15,988 nt of DNA from Deltaproteobacteria bacterium (GTDB lineage Bacteria > Desulfobacterota > Desulfuromonadia > Desulfuromonadales > Geothermobacteraceae), in the NCBI GenBank assembly GCA_003695205.1, contig RFIO01000545.1, positions 1-15,988 on the forward strand, given 5' to 3'. Made by a program: the position numbers and the translations under genes. Of the stretch, positions 9,089 through 14,936 are shown piece after piece; the first letter of the stretch is position 1, and each line of letters opens with the position of its first letter. The notes beneath the pieces were generated by a model. It ran no database searches and was not told the DNA's origin. It saw nothing but the letters and a program-made list of their open reading frames with translations.

Positions 9089-10030
9089 TTAGTCCTTGTC
9101 TTCGCTCTCGCCGCCAGCCACCAGGTAGAGGAGCGCCATGCGTACGGCGACGCCGTTTTCGACCTGGTCCAGAATAACGTTCCGGCTGCCGTCGGCCACG
9201 CTGGACGAGATTTCTACGCCGCGGTTCATAGGTCCCGGGTGCATGACAATGGCGTCAGGCTTGGCCAGCGTCAGTTTGTCAGGATTAAGCCCGTAGAAGC
9301 GACTGTACTCGCGCAGGCTTGGCAGGAGCGGTCCGCCTTTGGCCTGCCTTTCGAGCTGTATGCGCAGCATCATGACCACGTCGGCCCCCTCGATGGCCTC
9401 TTCGATGCGATTGCAGACCCGGGCTCCGAGGCGGTCCACCTCGGGCGGCAGCATGGTGCCGGGACCGGCCAGACGGACATTGGCACCGACCCTGTTGAGA
9501 GCGTAAAGGTTGGAGCGGGCGACGCGGCTGTGGCTAATGTCGCCGACAATAGCGACTTCGAGCCCCTCCAGTCTCCCTTTTTTTTCACGCATGGTAAACA
9601 GGTCGAGCAGCGCCTGGCTCGGGTGTTCGTGAGCCCCGTCGCCGGCGTTGACCACAGAGCAATCGAGGCGCTCGGCCAGGTAGTGCGGCGCCCCGGAGGC
9701 ACCGTGCCGCATCACGATGATGTCCGGCCGCATTGCCTCGATATTGCGCGCGGTGTCCTCAAGGGTTTCCCCCTTGGCGACCGAAGAGCCTGAGCTGGAG
9801 ATATTGACCGTATCGGCCGACAGGCGTTTGCCGGCGATTTCGAAGGAGAGCCGGGTTCGGGTGCTGTTTTCAAAAAAGGCGTTGATAATCGTCCTGCCCC
9901 TGAGGGTCGGAACTTTCTTGATGTCCCGACTGTTGATCTCCTTGAAGCCTTCCGCCGTGTCGAGGATGGTGAAAATGTCCTCGCGGGAAAGGGGCTCGAT
10001 ACCGAGAATGTGTTTGTGCCCGAACGCCAT
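9089..10030 (-). CDS. pyrB: Aspartate carbamoyltransferase catalytic subunit
   Basis: PyrB condenses carbamoyl phosphate with aspartate to give carbamoyl aspartate, the committed step of pyrimidine synthesis. The product is 313 residues, as usual for the catalytic chain. The carbamoyl-phosphate domain has the FFENSTRTRLSFE motif (STRTR at 56-60) and the SSVAKGET loop (Ser82, Lys86) that reaches into the neighbouring active site of the trimer. HGASGAPHYLAE and the HPSQALLDLFT motif follow, then the aspartate domain with the MHPGPMNRGVEI motif. No pyrI regulatory subunit is encoded in the window, so feedback control probably comes through PyrR attenuation. The start ATG overlaps the pyrR stop by one base (TGATG), with a GGAGGG ribosome-binding site just upstream, which suggests translational coupling. 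Confidence 0.98.
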   Translation of the reverse strand: MAFGHKHILGIEPLSREDIFTILDTAEGFKEINSRDIKKVPTLRGRTIINAFFENSTRTRLSFEIAGKRLSADTVNISSSGSSVAKGETLEDTARNIEAMRPDIIVMRHGASGAPHYLAERLDCSVVNAGDGAHEHPSQALLDLFTMREKKGRLEGLEVAIVGDISHSRVARSNLYALNRVGANVRLAGPGTMLPPEVDRLGARVCNRIEEAIEGADVVMMLRIQLERQAKGGPLLPSLREYSRFYGLNPDKLTLAKPDAIVMHPGPMNRGVEISSSVADGSRNVILDQVENGVAVRMALLYLVAGGESEDKD

Positions 10031-10584
10031 CAGTTCCCTCCCCTGCCCTGTTGTTTGATCAGCCGCACTTCGACGGCCCTGTTGTCCTGGTCAAACCGGA
10101 CCTCAATATCTTCTTCCCGGGCAGTCGGCACGTTGCGTCCGACGTAGTCCGGGCGGATCGGCAGTTCGCGATGTCCCCGATCGATCAGAACAGCCAGCTG
10201 AATGCTGCGCGGGCGACCGAGGTCCATCAGGGCATCCATGGCGGCCCGGATGGTGCGACCGGTAAACAGCACGTCATCGACGAGAACCACCTTTTTTTCA
10301 TCAATGGAAAAGAGGATGTCGGTTTTACCCACCGGCAAACTGCCTCGGCTGCCGAGATCGTCGCGATACATGGTGATGTCGACGGCGCCAAGCTCAATCC
10401 CCTGACCTTCGATGGTTTCGATGCGCCTTGCCAGTTCGGCCGCGAGGTGGTCGCCACCTGTGCGGATGCCGACCAGGACCAGGTCGTCGATCCCCTTGTT
10501 GCGTTCAAGAATTTCATGGGCGATGCGCGTCAGGGCGCGTTCAATGCCGGAGCTGTTGAGAATCACGGTATTCTGTTCACTCAT
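10030..10584 (-). CDS. pyrR: Bifunctional pyr operon regulator / uracil phosphoribosyltransferase PyrR
   Basis: PyrR binds a specific hairpin in pyr leader RNA when UMP or UTP is abundant and promotes termination. Many members also convert uracil plus PRPP to UMP. The 184-residue product has the type I phosphoribosyltransferase fold. The PRPP-binding loop VVLVDDVLFTGRT is at 99-111 with the Asp103-Asp104 pair. The pyrophosphate loop is GIRTGGDHLA near 39-48. The flexible loop around MYRDDLGSRGSLPVG (72-86) and a C-terminal RPDYVGRNVPT segment also match the PyrR family. AAGGA sits about 8 nt before ATG 10584. It is the first gene of the operon, directly after an attenuator with a matching PyrR-binding hairpin, so autoregulation is likely. 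The one-base overlap with pyrB suggests coupling. Confidence 0.97.
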   Translation of the reverse strand: MSEQNTVILNSSGIERALTRIAHEILERNKGIDDLVLVGIRTGGDHLAAELARRIETIEGQGIELGAVDITMYRDDLGSRGSLPVGKTDILFSIDEKKVVLVDDVLFTGRTIRAAMDALMDLGRPRSIQLAVLIDRGHRELPIRPDYVGRNVPTAREEDIEVRFDQDNRAVEVRLIKQQGRGGN

Positions 10585-10690
10585 GGCAGCCGTCCTTCAT
10601 GCGTTGGGGGCAGGGATAAAAAAATACCTCTCCGCCGGGCGGAAAGGTATTCGGATACACGTGGAGGGCTATTTTTGAAACGTGGATCAT
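10577..10690 (-). CDS. Possible 37-codon leader ORF in the pyr attenuator
   Basis: An open frame from ATG 10690 to TGA 10579-10577 encodes 37 residues beginning MIHVSKIALHVYPN. It runs through the whole terminator hairpin, including its T tract, and overlaps the first codons of pyrR in another frame. AAAGGCGG lies 5-12 nt upstream of the ATG and could serve as a ribosome-binding site. The same bases form the 3' lower arm of the PyrR-binding hairpin. The peptide has no recognised similarity. An open frame this short has a fair probability of arising by chance, so it is recorded as a candidate only. Confidence 0.25.
   Translation of the reverse strand: MIHVSKIALHVYPNTFPPGGEVFFYPCPQRMKDGCHE
10618..10651 (-). 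terminator. Attenuator terminator upstream of pyrR
   Basis: On the minus strand a 12-bp stem pairs 10650-10639 with 10624-10635 (AUACCUUUCCGC against GCGGAGAGGUAU, one G-U pair). The loop is three nt. A run of seven T residues (10624-10618) follows. It ends 34 nt before the pyrR ATG, inside the transcribed leader. It must therefore be read through for the operon to be expressed, which makes it an attenuator and not an operon-end terminator. Confidence 0.88.
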
Positions 10691-10697
10691 GTAGCCG

Positions 10698-10730
10698 CCT
10701 TTGTCGACCTCACGGGATCGACTTAAAAGG
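10698..10730 (-). promoter_or_regulatory. PyrR-binding anti-antiterminator hairpin in the pyr leader
   Basis: The minus strand reads GUCGAUC-CCGUGA-GGUCGAC at 10722-10703. It is a 7-bp upper stem closing a CNGNGA hexaloop. The core UCCNGNGAGG agrees with the known PyrR-binding consensus ARUCCNGNGAGGYU, and the outer A-U pair is replaced by a compensating G-C pair. A UAA bulge (10725-10723) separates it from a lower stem CCUUU (10730-10726) / AAAGG (10702-10698). Loop, upper stem, internal bulge and lower stem match the described architecture of PyrR sites. The AAAGG(CGG) arm can instead pair downstream with CCUUU (10647-10643) or CCGCC (10642-10638) of the terminator, giving an antiterminator. 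Confidence 0.82.
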
Positions 10731-10746
10731 AGGTTGAATTTCGGGG

Positions 10747-10775
10747 ACTATAGCAACAGCCCCTTTCGGCGTCAA
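10747..10775 (-). promoter_or_regulatory. Sigma70-type promoter of the pyr operon
   Basis: On the minus strand, TTGACG (10775-10770) and TATAGT (10752-10747) are separated by exactly 17 nt, an excellent housekeeping promoter. Transcription should start near A10741/A10740, giving a leader of about 155 nt that contains the PyrR hairpin and attenuator. The -35 lies only 16 nt after the lepB stop codon. Confidence 0.85.
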
Positions 10776-10791
10776 CCGGGAATCGACAACC

Positions 10792-11454
10792 CTATTCGAT
10801 GGGGCGGCCGATGCGGTCCCAACGAGGCAGATGCCGGTTCGAATCCCAGGACCAGTACTTGATGAAGGCCAGCCCCTTGATCTTCTCCTCGGGCACGAAC
10901 CCCCAGAACCGGCTGTCATAGGAACGGTCCCTGTTGTCACCCATGACGAAGAAATGCCCTTCGGGGACCTTGACGGGCTTCATGTTGTCGCGAGGCCCGT
11001 ACTGCGGGCCGACAATGCCGTTCTCCTTGTGGACTTCCTGGGGGATTTTCCACAGCTTGCCGTTGACGTAGACCTTTTTGTCGCGCACCTCGACGGTGTC
11101 CCCGGGGGTACCGACCACCCGCTTGATGAAGTCGCGCCGCTCTAGCCATGGCTTGCCTTCATCCCGGGGGAATTCGAAGACGATGACATCGCCGCGCTGC
11201 GGATGACGTATGGTGAAGTAGCGCTGTTCGGAAAACGGAAGCTGGATACCGTAGATGAACTTGTTGACCAGCAGGTGGTCACCGACCAACAGGGTATCCT
11301 CCATCGAACCGGACGGGATTTTAAAGGCCTGCACCACGAAGGCACGGATGATCAGTGCCAGAATGGCGGCGACGATGAGGGCTTCGCCGTATTCGCGCCA
11401 CCAGGGCTTTTTCAGGGCCGGATCGGGCTTCGGTTTTTTCCGGAAAAGACCCAT
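10792..11454 (-). CDS. lepB: Signal peptidase I
   Basis: LepB cleaves signal peptides from exported proteins at the outer face of the inner membrane. The product is 220 residues. A basic N-terminus precedes a single membrane anchor (about residues 23-44) that runs into the catalytic box IPSGSMEDTLLVGD. Ser50 is the expected nucleophile and Ser48 the oxyanion residue. The general base is Lys111 in RRDFIKRVVGTPGD, and box E, GDNRDRSYDSRFWG, is at 172-185. The Ser-Lys dyad is intact. The usual SGSMxPT motif reads SMEDT here. The frame is open further upstream, but ATG 11454 is preferred. It is one base after the lepA stop, with AAGGAG about 10 nt upstream, so lepA-lepB is an operon. No terminator follows before the pyr promoter. 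Confidence 0.96.
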   Translation of the reverse strand: MGLFRKKPKPDPALKKPWWREYGEALIVAAILALIIRAFVVQAFKIPSGSMEDTLLVGDHLLVNKFIYGIQLPFSEQRYFTIRHPQRGDVIVFEFPRDEGKPWLERRDFIKRVVGTPGDTVEVRDKKVYVNGKLWKIPQEVHKENGIVGPQYGPRDNMKPVKVPEGHFFVMGDNRDRSYDSRFWGFVPEEKIKGLAFIKYWSWDSNRHLPRWDRIGRPIE

Positions 11455-11455
11455 C

Positions 11456-13261
11456 TTATTTCTGCTCCTTGACCTTGAGGATGGCAAGAAAGGCCTCCTG
11501 CGGAAGCTCCACGCTGCCGACCTGTTTCATGCGTTTTTTGCCTTCCTTCTGTTTTTCGAGCAACTTGCGCTTACGGGTGATGTCGCCGCCATAGCACTTG
11601 GCCGTCACATCCTTGCGCAGCGCCTTGACCGTCTCGCGGGCGATGACCTTGTTGCCGATGGCGGCCTGCAGGGCGACCTCAAACTGCTGCCGGGGGATGA
11701 ATTCCTTCATGCGGGCGATCAGCTCTCGCCCGCGGAACTGCGCCTTGTCCCGGTGCACGATCAGCGACAGGGCATCGACCACATCGCCGTTGACCAGCAC
11801 GTTGAGACGCACCAGCGAGCCTTCCCGGTAGTCGAGTGGTTCGTAATCAAGGGAGGCATAGCCGCGGGTGATGGTTTTGAGCCGGTCAAAAAAGTCGAGG
11901 ACAATCTCGTTGAGCGGCAGTTCGTAAATGATCATGACCCGGTTGGCGGTCAGGTAGCGAATTTCGCGCTGGACGCCGCGCTTTTCGGTACACAGGGCAA
12001 GCACGGCACCGACAAATTCGTTGGGGACGTGGATGGAAGCAAGAATGAAGGGCTCTTCGATCTTGTCAATGTACTGCACGTCGGGCAGCTTGGTGGCGCT
12101 GTCGACTTCGAGCCTCTCCCCCTTGGTGGTGGTGACGCGGTAGACGACGGTCGGCGCCGTGGTGATCAGGTCAACGCCGAATTCCCGCTCAAGCCGTTCC
12201 TGGATAATTTCCATGTGCAGGAGCCCGAGAAAGCCGCACCGGAAGCCGAATCCGAGCGCCATGGAATTTTCCGGCTCGAAGCTGAAGGAGGAATCGTTCA
12301 GGCGCAGCTTTTCCATGGCGTCGCGCAACAGGTCGTAGTCACCGTTGTCGACCGGGTAGAGCCCGGAAAAAACCATCGGCTTGACCTGCTGAAAACCGGG
12401 CAGCGGGCTGTCGGCCCGGCGCTGTTCATGGGTAATGGTGTCACCGACCTTGGCGTCCTGCAGGTTCTTGATGCCGGCTATGACGAAGCCGACCTCCCCT
12501 GCCCCCAGCTCATCGACGGCAACCGGATGGGGTGCAAAGACACCAATCTTGAGGACCTCGTAGCTGCGCCCGGTCGCCATCAGGTGGATGCGCTCGCCCT
12601 TGCGGATGCGGCCATCGAAAATACGTACCAGAGCCACAACCCCCTGGTAGGAGTCGTACCAGGAGTCGAAAATCAGCGCCTTCAGGGGTGCCTGCGGGTC
12701 TCCCGCCGGTGGCGGTATGCGCTTGACGATCGCTTCGAGGAAGTCCTCGATACCGATCCCCTCCTTGGCACTGGCCAGGACAATGTCATCGGTTTCCAGT
12801 CCAATGATCTCCTCGATCTCTTCGCATATGCGCTCCGGTTCGGCACTCGGCAGGTCGATCTTGTTCAGAACCGGAAAGACCTCGAGGTTCTCATCGATGG
12901 CAAGATAGACATTGGCGAGCGTCTGTGCCTCGACCCCCTGCGAAGCATCGACGACAAGGGTGGCGCCTTCGCAGGCGGCAAGAGACCGGCTGACTTCATA
13001 GGAAAAATCGACGTGCCCGGGCGTGTCGATCAGGTTGAGAACATAGGTACGCCCATCCTTGGCCCTGTAGTTCAGGCGAACGGCCTGGGCCTTGATGGTG
13101 ATGCCCCGCTCGCGTTCAAGCTCCATCTTGTCAAGAAACTGGTCCGTCTTCTCTCGCTCGGACAGGGCACCGGTCACCTCGAGAAGGCGGTCGGCCAGGG
13201 TCGACTTGCCGTGATCGATATGGGCAATAATGGAAAAATTACGAATCAGTTCCTGGTTCAT
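11456..13261 (-). CDS. lepA: Elongation factor 4 (LepA), ribosome-associated GTPase
   Basis: LepA/EF4 is a translational GTPase that acts on the ribosome in initiation or back-translocation under stress. The product is 601 residues, matching the family (about 599). The G domain starts at once: P-loop AHIDHGKST at 13-21, switch I ERERGITIKAQAV, DTPGHVDFSYEVSRSL (G3) and NKIDLPSAEPER (G4). EF-Tu-like domain II and the EF-G-like domains III and V follow, including SFEPENSMALGFGFRCGFLGLLHMEI. The LepA-specific C-terminal domain carries KCYGGDITRKRKLLEKQKEGKKRMKQ. The frame is open 27 codons upstream of ATG 13261, but the conserved MNQELIRNFSIIAHIDHGKS start argues for 13261. The ribosome-binding site is weak (GGAA about 12 nt upstream). 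A terminator lies upstream and lepB follows one base after its stop. Confidence 0.97.
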   Translation of the reverse strand: MNQELIRNFSIIAHIDHGKSTLADRLLEVTGALSEREKTDQFLDKMELERERGITIKAQAVRLNYRAKDGRTYVLNLIDTPGHVDFSYEVSRSLAACEGATLVVDASQGVEAQTLANVYLAIDENLEVFPVLNKIDLPSAEPERICEEIEEIIGLETDDIVLASAKEGIGIEDFLEAIVKRIPPPAGDPQAPLKALIFDSWYDSYQGVVALVRIFDGRIRKGERIHLMATGRSYEVLKIGVFAPHPVAVDELGAGEVGFVIAGIKNLQDAKVGDTITHEQRRADSPLPGFQQVKPMVFSGLYPVDNGDYDLLRDAMEKLRLNDSSFSFEPENSMALGFGFRCGFLGLLHMEIIQERLEREFGVDLITTAPTVVYRVTTTKGERLEVDSATKLPDVQYIDKIEEPFILASIHVPNEFVGAVLALCTEKRGVQREIRYLTANRVMIIYELPLNEIVLDFFDRLKTITRGYASLDYEPLDYREGSLVRLNVLVNGDVVDALSLIVHRDKAQFRGRELIARMKEFIPRQQFEVALQAAIGNKVIARETVKALRKDVTAKCYGGDITRKRKLLEKQKEGKKRMKQVGSVELPQEAFLAILKVKEQK

Positions 13262-13313
13262 CGATTGACGGTTCCAAACTCTTGCTGGTTGGTTGGCATA
13301 AGCAACAAAAGAT

Positions 13314-13357
13314 AAAAAAAATCGCGCCGGGTGTAAAGCCAAGAAGACACCCGTGCA
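13314..13357 (-). terminator. Rho-independent terminator downstream of the aminopeptidase gene
   Basis: On the minus strand, CGGGTGT (13353-13347) pairs perfectly with ACACCCG (13334-13328). The stem is extended across a single A bulge by TGC against GCG, giving about 10 bp with a 12-nt loop. Three bases later comes a run of eight T residues (13321-13314). It lies about 35 nt after the peptidase stop codon and separates that gene from lepA. Any lepA promoter must then lie in the roughly 50 nt between this site and the lepA start. I see no clear hexamer pair there. Confidence 0.75.
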
Positions 13358-13391
13358 GAATCAGGCAGGACAAAAAAGAGCCCGGAGAGGG

Positions 13392-14501
13392 TCAGCTGGC
13401 CGGACGGTCAGCTTCGGTTCTTGACGTCGGGGCCATATCGGCAAGCCCGGCCGACTTCTCGGCGATACGCGCCCAGTGGGACATGGTCGCCCGGCGTTCC
13501 GGTTCCGGTTGCCTGGCAATGGCGTTGACCTGGCGATAGAAGGAGGCAAGGTCTCCGTCGAGGGATCGCAAAAGTGCCGTGAAGGCCGGCACCTGATCCT
13601 GGTAGGTGCCGAACAGGACCAGGGCGGCATTGTTGATCCTGTCGGGCCTCAGCCAGGCCGCCGGGCGGACGCCGAAACGGTCTGCCAGAGAGAGGGCCTG
13701 GGAGGAGAACCTGTCCAGGAGGGCCTTTTTCCGTACCGCCACGATCCCGGAAGCCAATCCACGGGCGTACAATTGTTCCAGTTCAGTGCGTACTTCACCC
13801 GCGATCCGGTCAAGTCCCTTTCTGAACTGCTGCTGCCTGAGCCATCTGGCCCGGGAACCCTCATCCCCGTACTGTTTCAGCCAGCGGTTGACGCCCTCGA
13901 TCTCCACGGCGCGAGCAAAGGATTCACTGAAGGCGGCATCGCCGGCCAGGTAGACAACGCGATGGGCCCATTCGTGGAACAACAGGGCCGCCAGTCCGGT
14001 ATCGTCCCGACGCAGGAAAGTGCTCAAAACCGGGTCGTCGAACCAGCCGATGCTCGAATAGGCGTCGACCCCGTAGACCAGAACGTCGTAACCCTCCCGC
14101 CGCAATCTGTCTGCCTGTGCTTCAGCTCTTTCCCGCGAGAACCAGCCTCTGTAGGGAACGCATCCGACCAGCGGATAGCACCAGGTTTTGGGTTGCAGGG
14201 AAAACTCGGGAGCCGCGACCAGGTTCCAGACGACATAGGGGCGATCAAGTTCAACATAGCTGGAATAGCAGTTGTCGTCGGGAAGCTTCAGTTCCTCGAC
14301 GGCAAACCGGCGCATTTCCTGGACCGTTTCGAGCTTCCGGCGCACCTCCGGCGCAAGGTCCTCGCGGGCCAGAAGACCTGGAATATCCCGGCGCGCCAGC
14401 AGTAACCGGCACTGTCCGACAACCCCCTGGGCATAGAAGCCGAGGTCACTGCATCCGCTCAGGGTCAGCAGCGCCAGCAGTATGGAACCGATTCTCAGCA
14501 T
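13392..14501 (-). CDS. Predicted aminopeptidase-family lipoprotein (COG4324 / PF10023 type)
   Basis: This resembles a little-studied family of predicted metallo-aminopeptidases. Starting at ATG 14501 the product has 369 residues. It begins with a short lipoprotein signal peptide, MLRIGSILLALLTLSGC, with lipobox LSGC and lipidated Cys17, so the mature protein is probably membrane-anchored in the periplasm. Family-typical segments follow: YAQGVVGQCRLLLARRDI, YVVWNLVAAPEFSLQPKTWC, GCVPYRGWFSRERA and GVDAYSSIGWFDDPVLSTFL. The zinc motif FHEWAH (His176, Glu177, His180) comes next, with a downstream ESFARAVE that would supply the third ligand. An alternative ATG at 14513 adds four residues. Neither start has a good Shine-Dalgarno sequence, and the frame is open to 14642. 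The substrate is unknown. It diverges from yhbY and is followed by a terminator before lepA. Confidence 0.85.
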   Translation of the reverse strand: MLRIGSILLALLTLSGCSDLGFYAQGVVGQCRLLLARRDIPGLLAREDLAPEVRRKLETVQEMRRFAVEELKLPDDNCYSSYVELDRPYVVWNLVAAPEFSLQPKTWCYPLVGCVPYRGWFSRERAEAQADRLRREGYDVLVYGVDAYSSIGWFDDPVLSTFLRRDDTGLAALLFHEWAHRVVYLAGDAAFSESFARAVEIEGVNRWLKQYGDEGSRARWLRQQQFRKGLDRIAGEVRTELEQLYARGLASGIVAVRKKALLDRFSSQALSLADRFGVRPAAWLRPDRINNAALVLFGTYQDQVPAFTALLRSLDGDLASFYRQVNAIARQPEPERRATMSHWARIAEKSAGLADMAPTSRTEADRPAS

Positions 14502-14566
14502 GACAAAAACCATTGTACGCCGAACGGCGGACAGAATGAAGTGCGGACCCTGGCGGTTCTTTGCGC

Positions 14567-14594
14567 TTGCCTGAAGCCGCCGTTGGGCTATAAT
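14567..14594 (+). promoter_or_regulatory. Sigma70-type promoter of yhbY
   Basis: TTGCCT (14567-14572) and a perfect TATAAT (14589-14594) are separated by 16 nt. They lie about 28 nt before the yhbY ATG, which would give a leader of roughly 20 nt containing the AGGAGG ribosome-binding site. The promoter sits in the divergent region shared with the aminopeptidase gene. Confidence 0.75.
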
Positions 14595-14622
14595 GCCCAC
14601 CCCGTTCAGGAGGCGGGCATCC

Positions 14623-14916
14623 ATGATTGAATTGACCGGCAAGCAGAAACGTTACCTGCGAGGGTTGGGTCATCATCTCCAGGCGGTGGTGATGGTGGGG
14701 CGCGGCGAGGTCAGTCCGGCACTGATCCGCGCCGTCGACGAGGCCCTGGCCGCCCACGAACTGATCAAGGTGAAACTGCAGGAAGGCTGTGACCTCGACC
14801 GCCACGAGGTGGCCGACACGCTGTCGCGCAACTGCGGGGCGGCCGTTGCGCAAGTCCTGGGCAAAACTCTCCTTCTCTATCGCCCGGCTGAAGATCCTGT
14901 CATTCAACTTCCCTGA
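14623..14916 (+). CDS. yhbY: Ribosome assembly RNA-binding protein YhbY (CRM domain)
   Basis: YhbY proteins are single-domain CRM (CRS1/YhbY) RNA-binding proteins linked to assembly of the 50S ribosomal subunit. The product is 97 residues, the expected size. It starts with the family signature LTGKQKRYLRGLGHHL and has the VGRGEVSPALIRAVDEAL loop-helix corresponding to the conserved GxxG RNA-binding loop. HELIKVKL and a C-terminal QVLGKTLLLYRP strand complete the domain. A perfect AGGAGG ribosome-binding site (14608-14613) lies 9 nt before ATG 14623. The frame is open to 14593, but that codon overlaps the -10 promoter element, so 14623 is the start. It stands as a single-gene unit facing the EAL gene, with a 20-nt gap and no visible terminator. 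Confidence 0.95.
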   Translation: MIELTGKQKRYLRGLGHHLQAVVMVGRGEVSPALIRAVDEALAAHELIKVKLQEGCDLDRHEVADTLSRNCGAAVAQVLGKTLLLYRPAEDPVIQLP

Positions 14917-14936
14917 CACTGAACGGCCAGATCACA

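Noticed and set aside
10725..10738. AAAAGGAGGTTGAA on the plus strand looks like a strong ribosome-binding site; its complement resembles the 16S rRNA 3' end (anti-Shine-Dalgarno).
   Set aside because: No forward ORF of useful length starts after it. The bases are explained by the CCUUU lower stem of the PyrR hairpin on the minus strand.
13287..13307. GGTTGGTTGG tandem repeat and TTGCT/AGCAA inverted repeat upstream of lepA.
   Set aside because: The repeats are too short, and the inverted repeat has a 14-nt loop and no T tract of its own. Chance similarity is likely.
11255..13315. 686-codon forward frame antisense to lepA.
   Set aside because: It is a shadow of the LepA reading frame caused by codon bias. 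It has no recognisable domain, and LepA is unmistakable on the minus strand.
13375..13405. A second possible terminator immediately at the aminopeptidase stop (GACCC/GGGCTC followed by TTTTTT on the minus strand).
   Set aside because: Only three consecutive G-C pairs form. The hairpin at 13314-13357 is far better.
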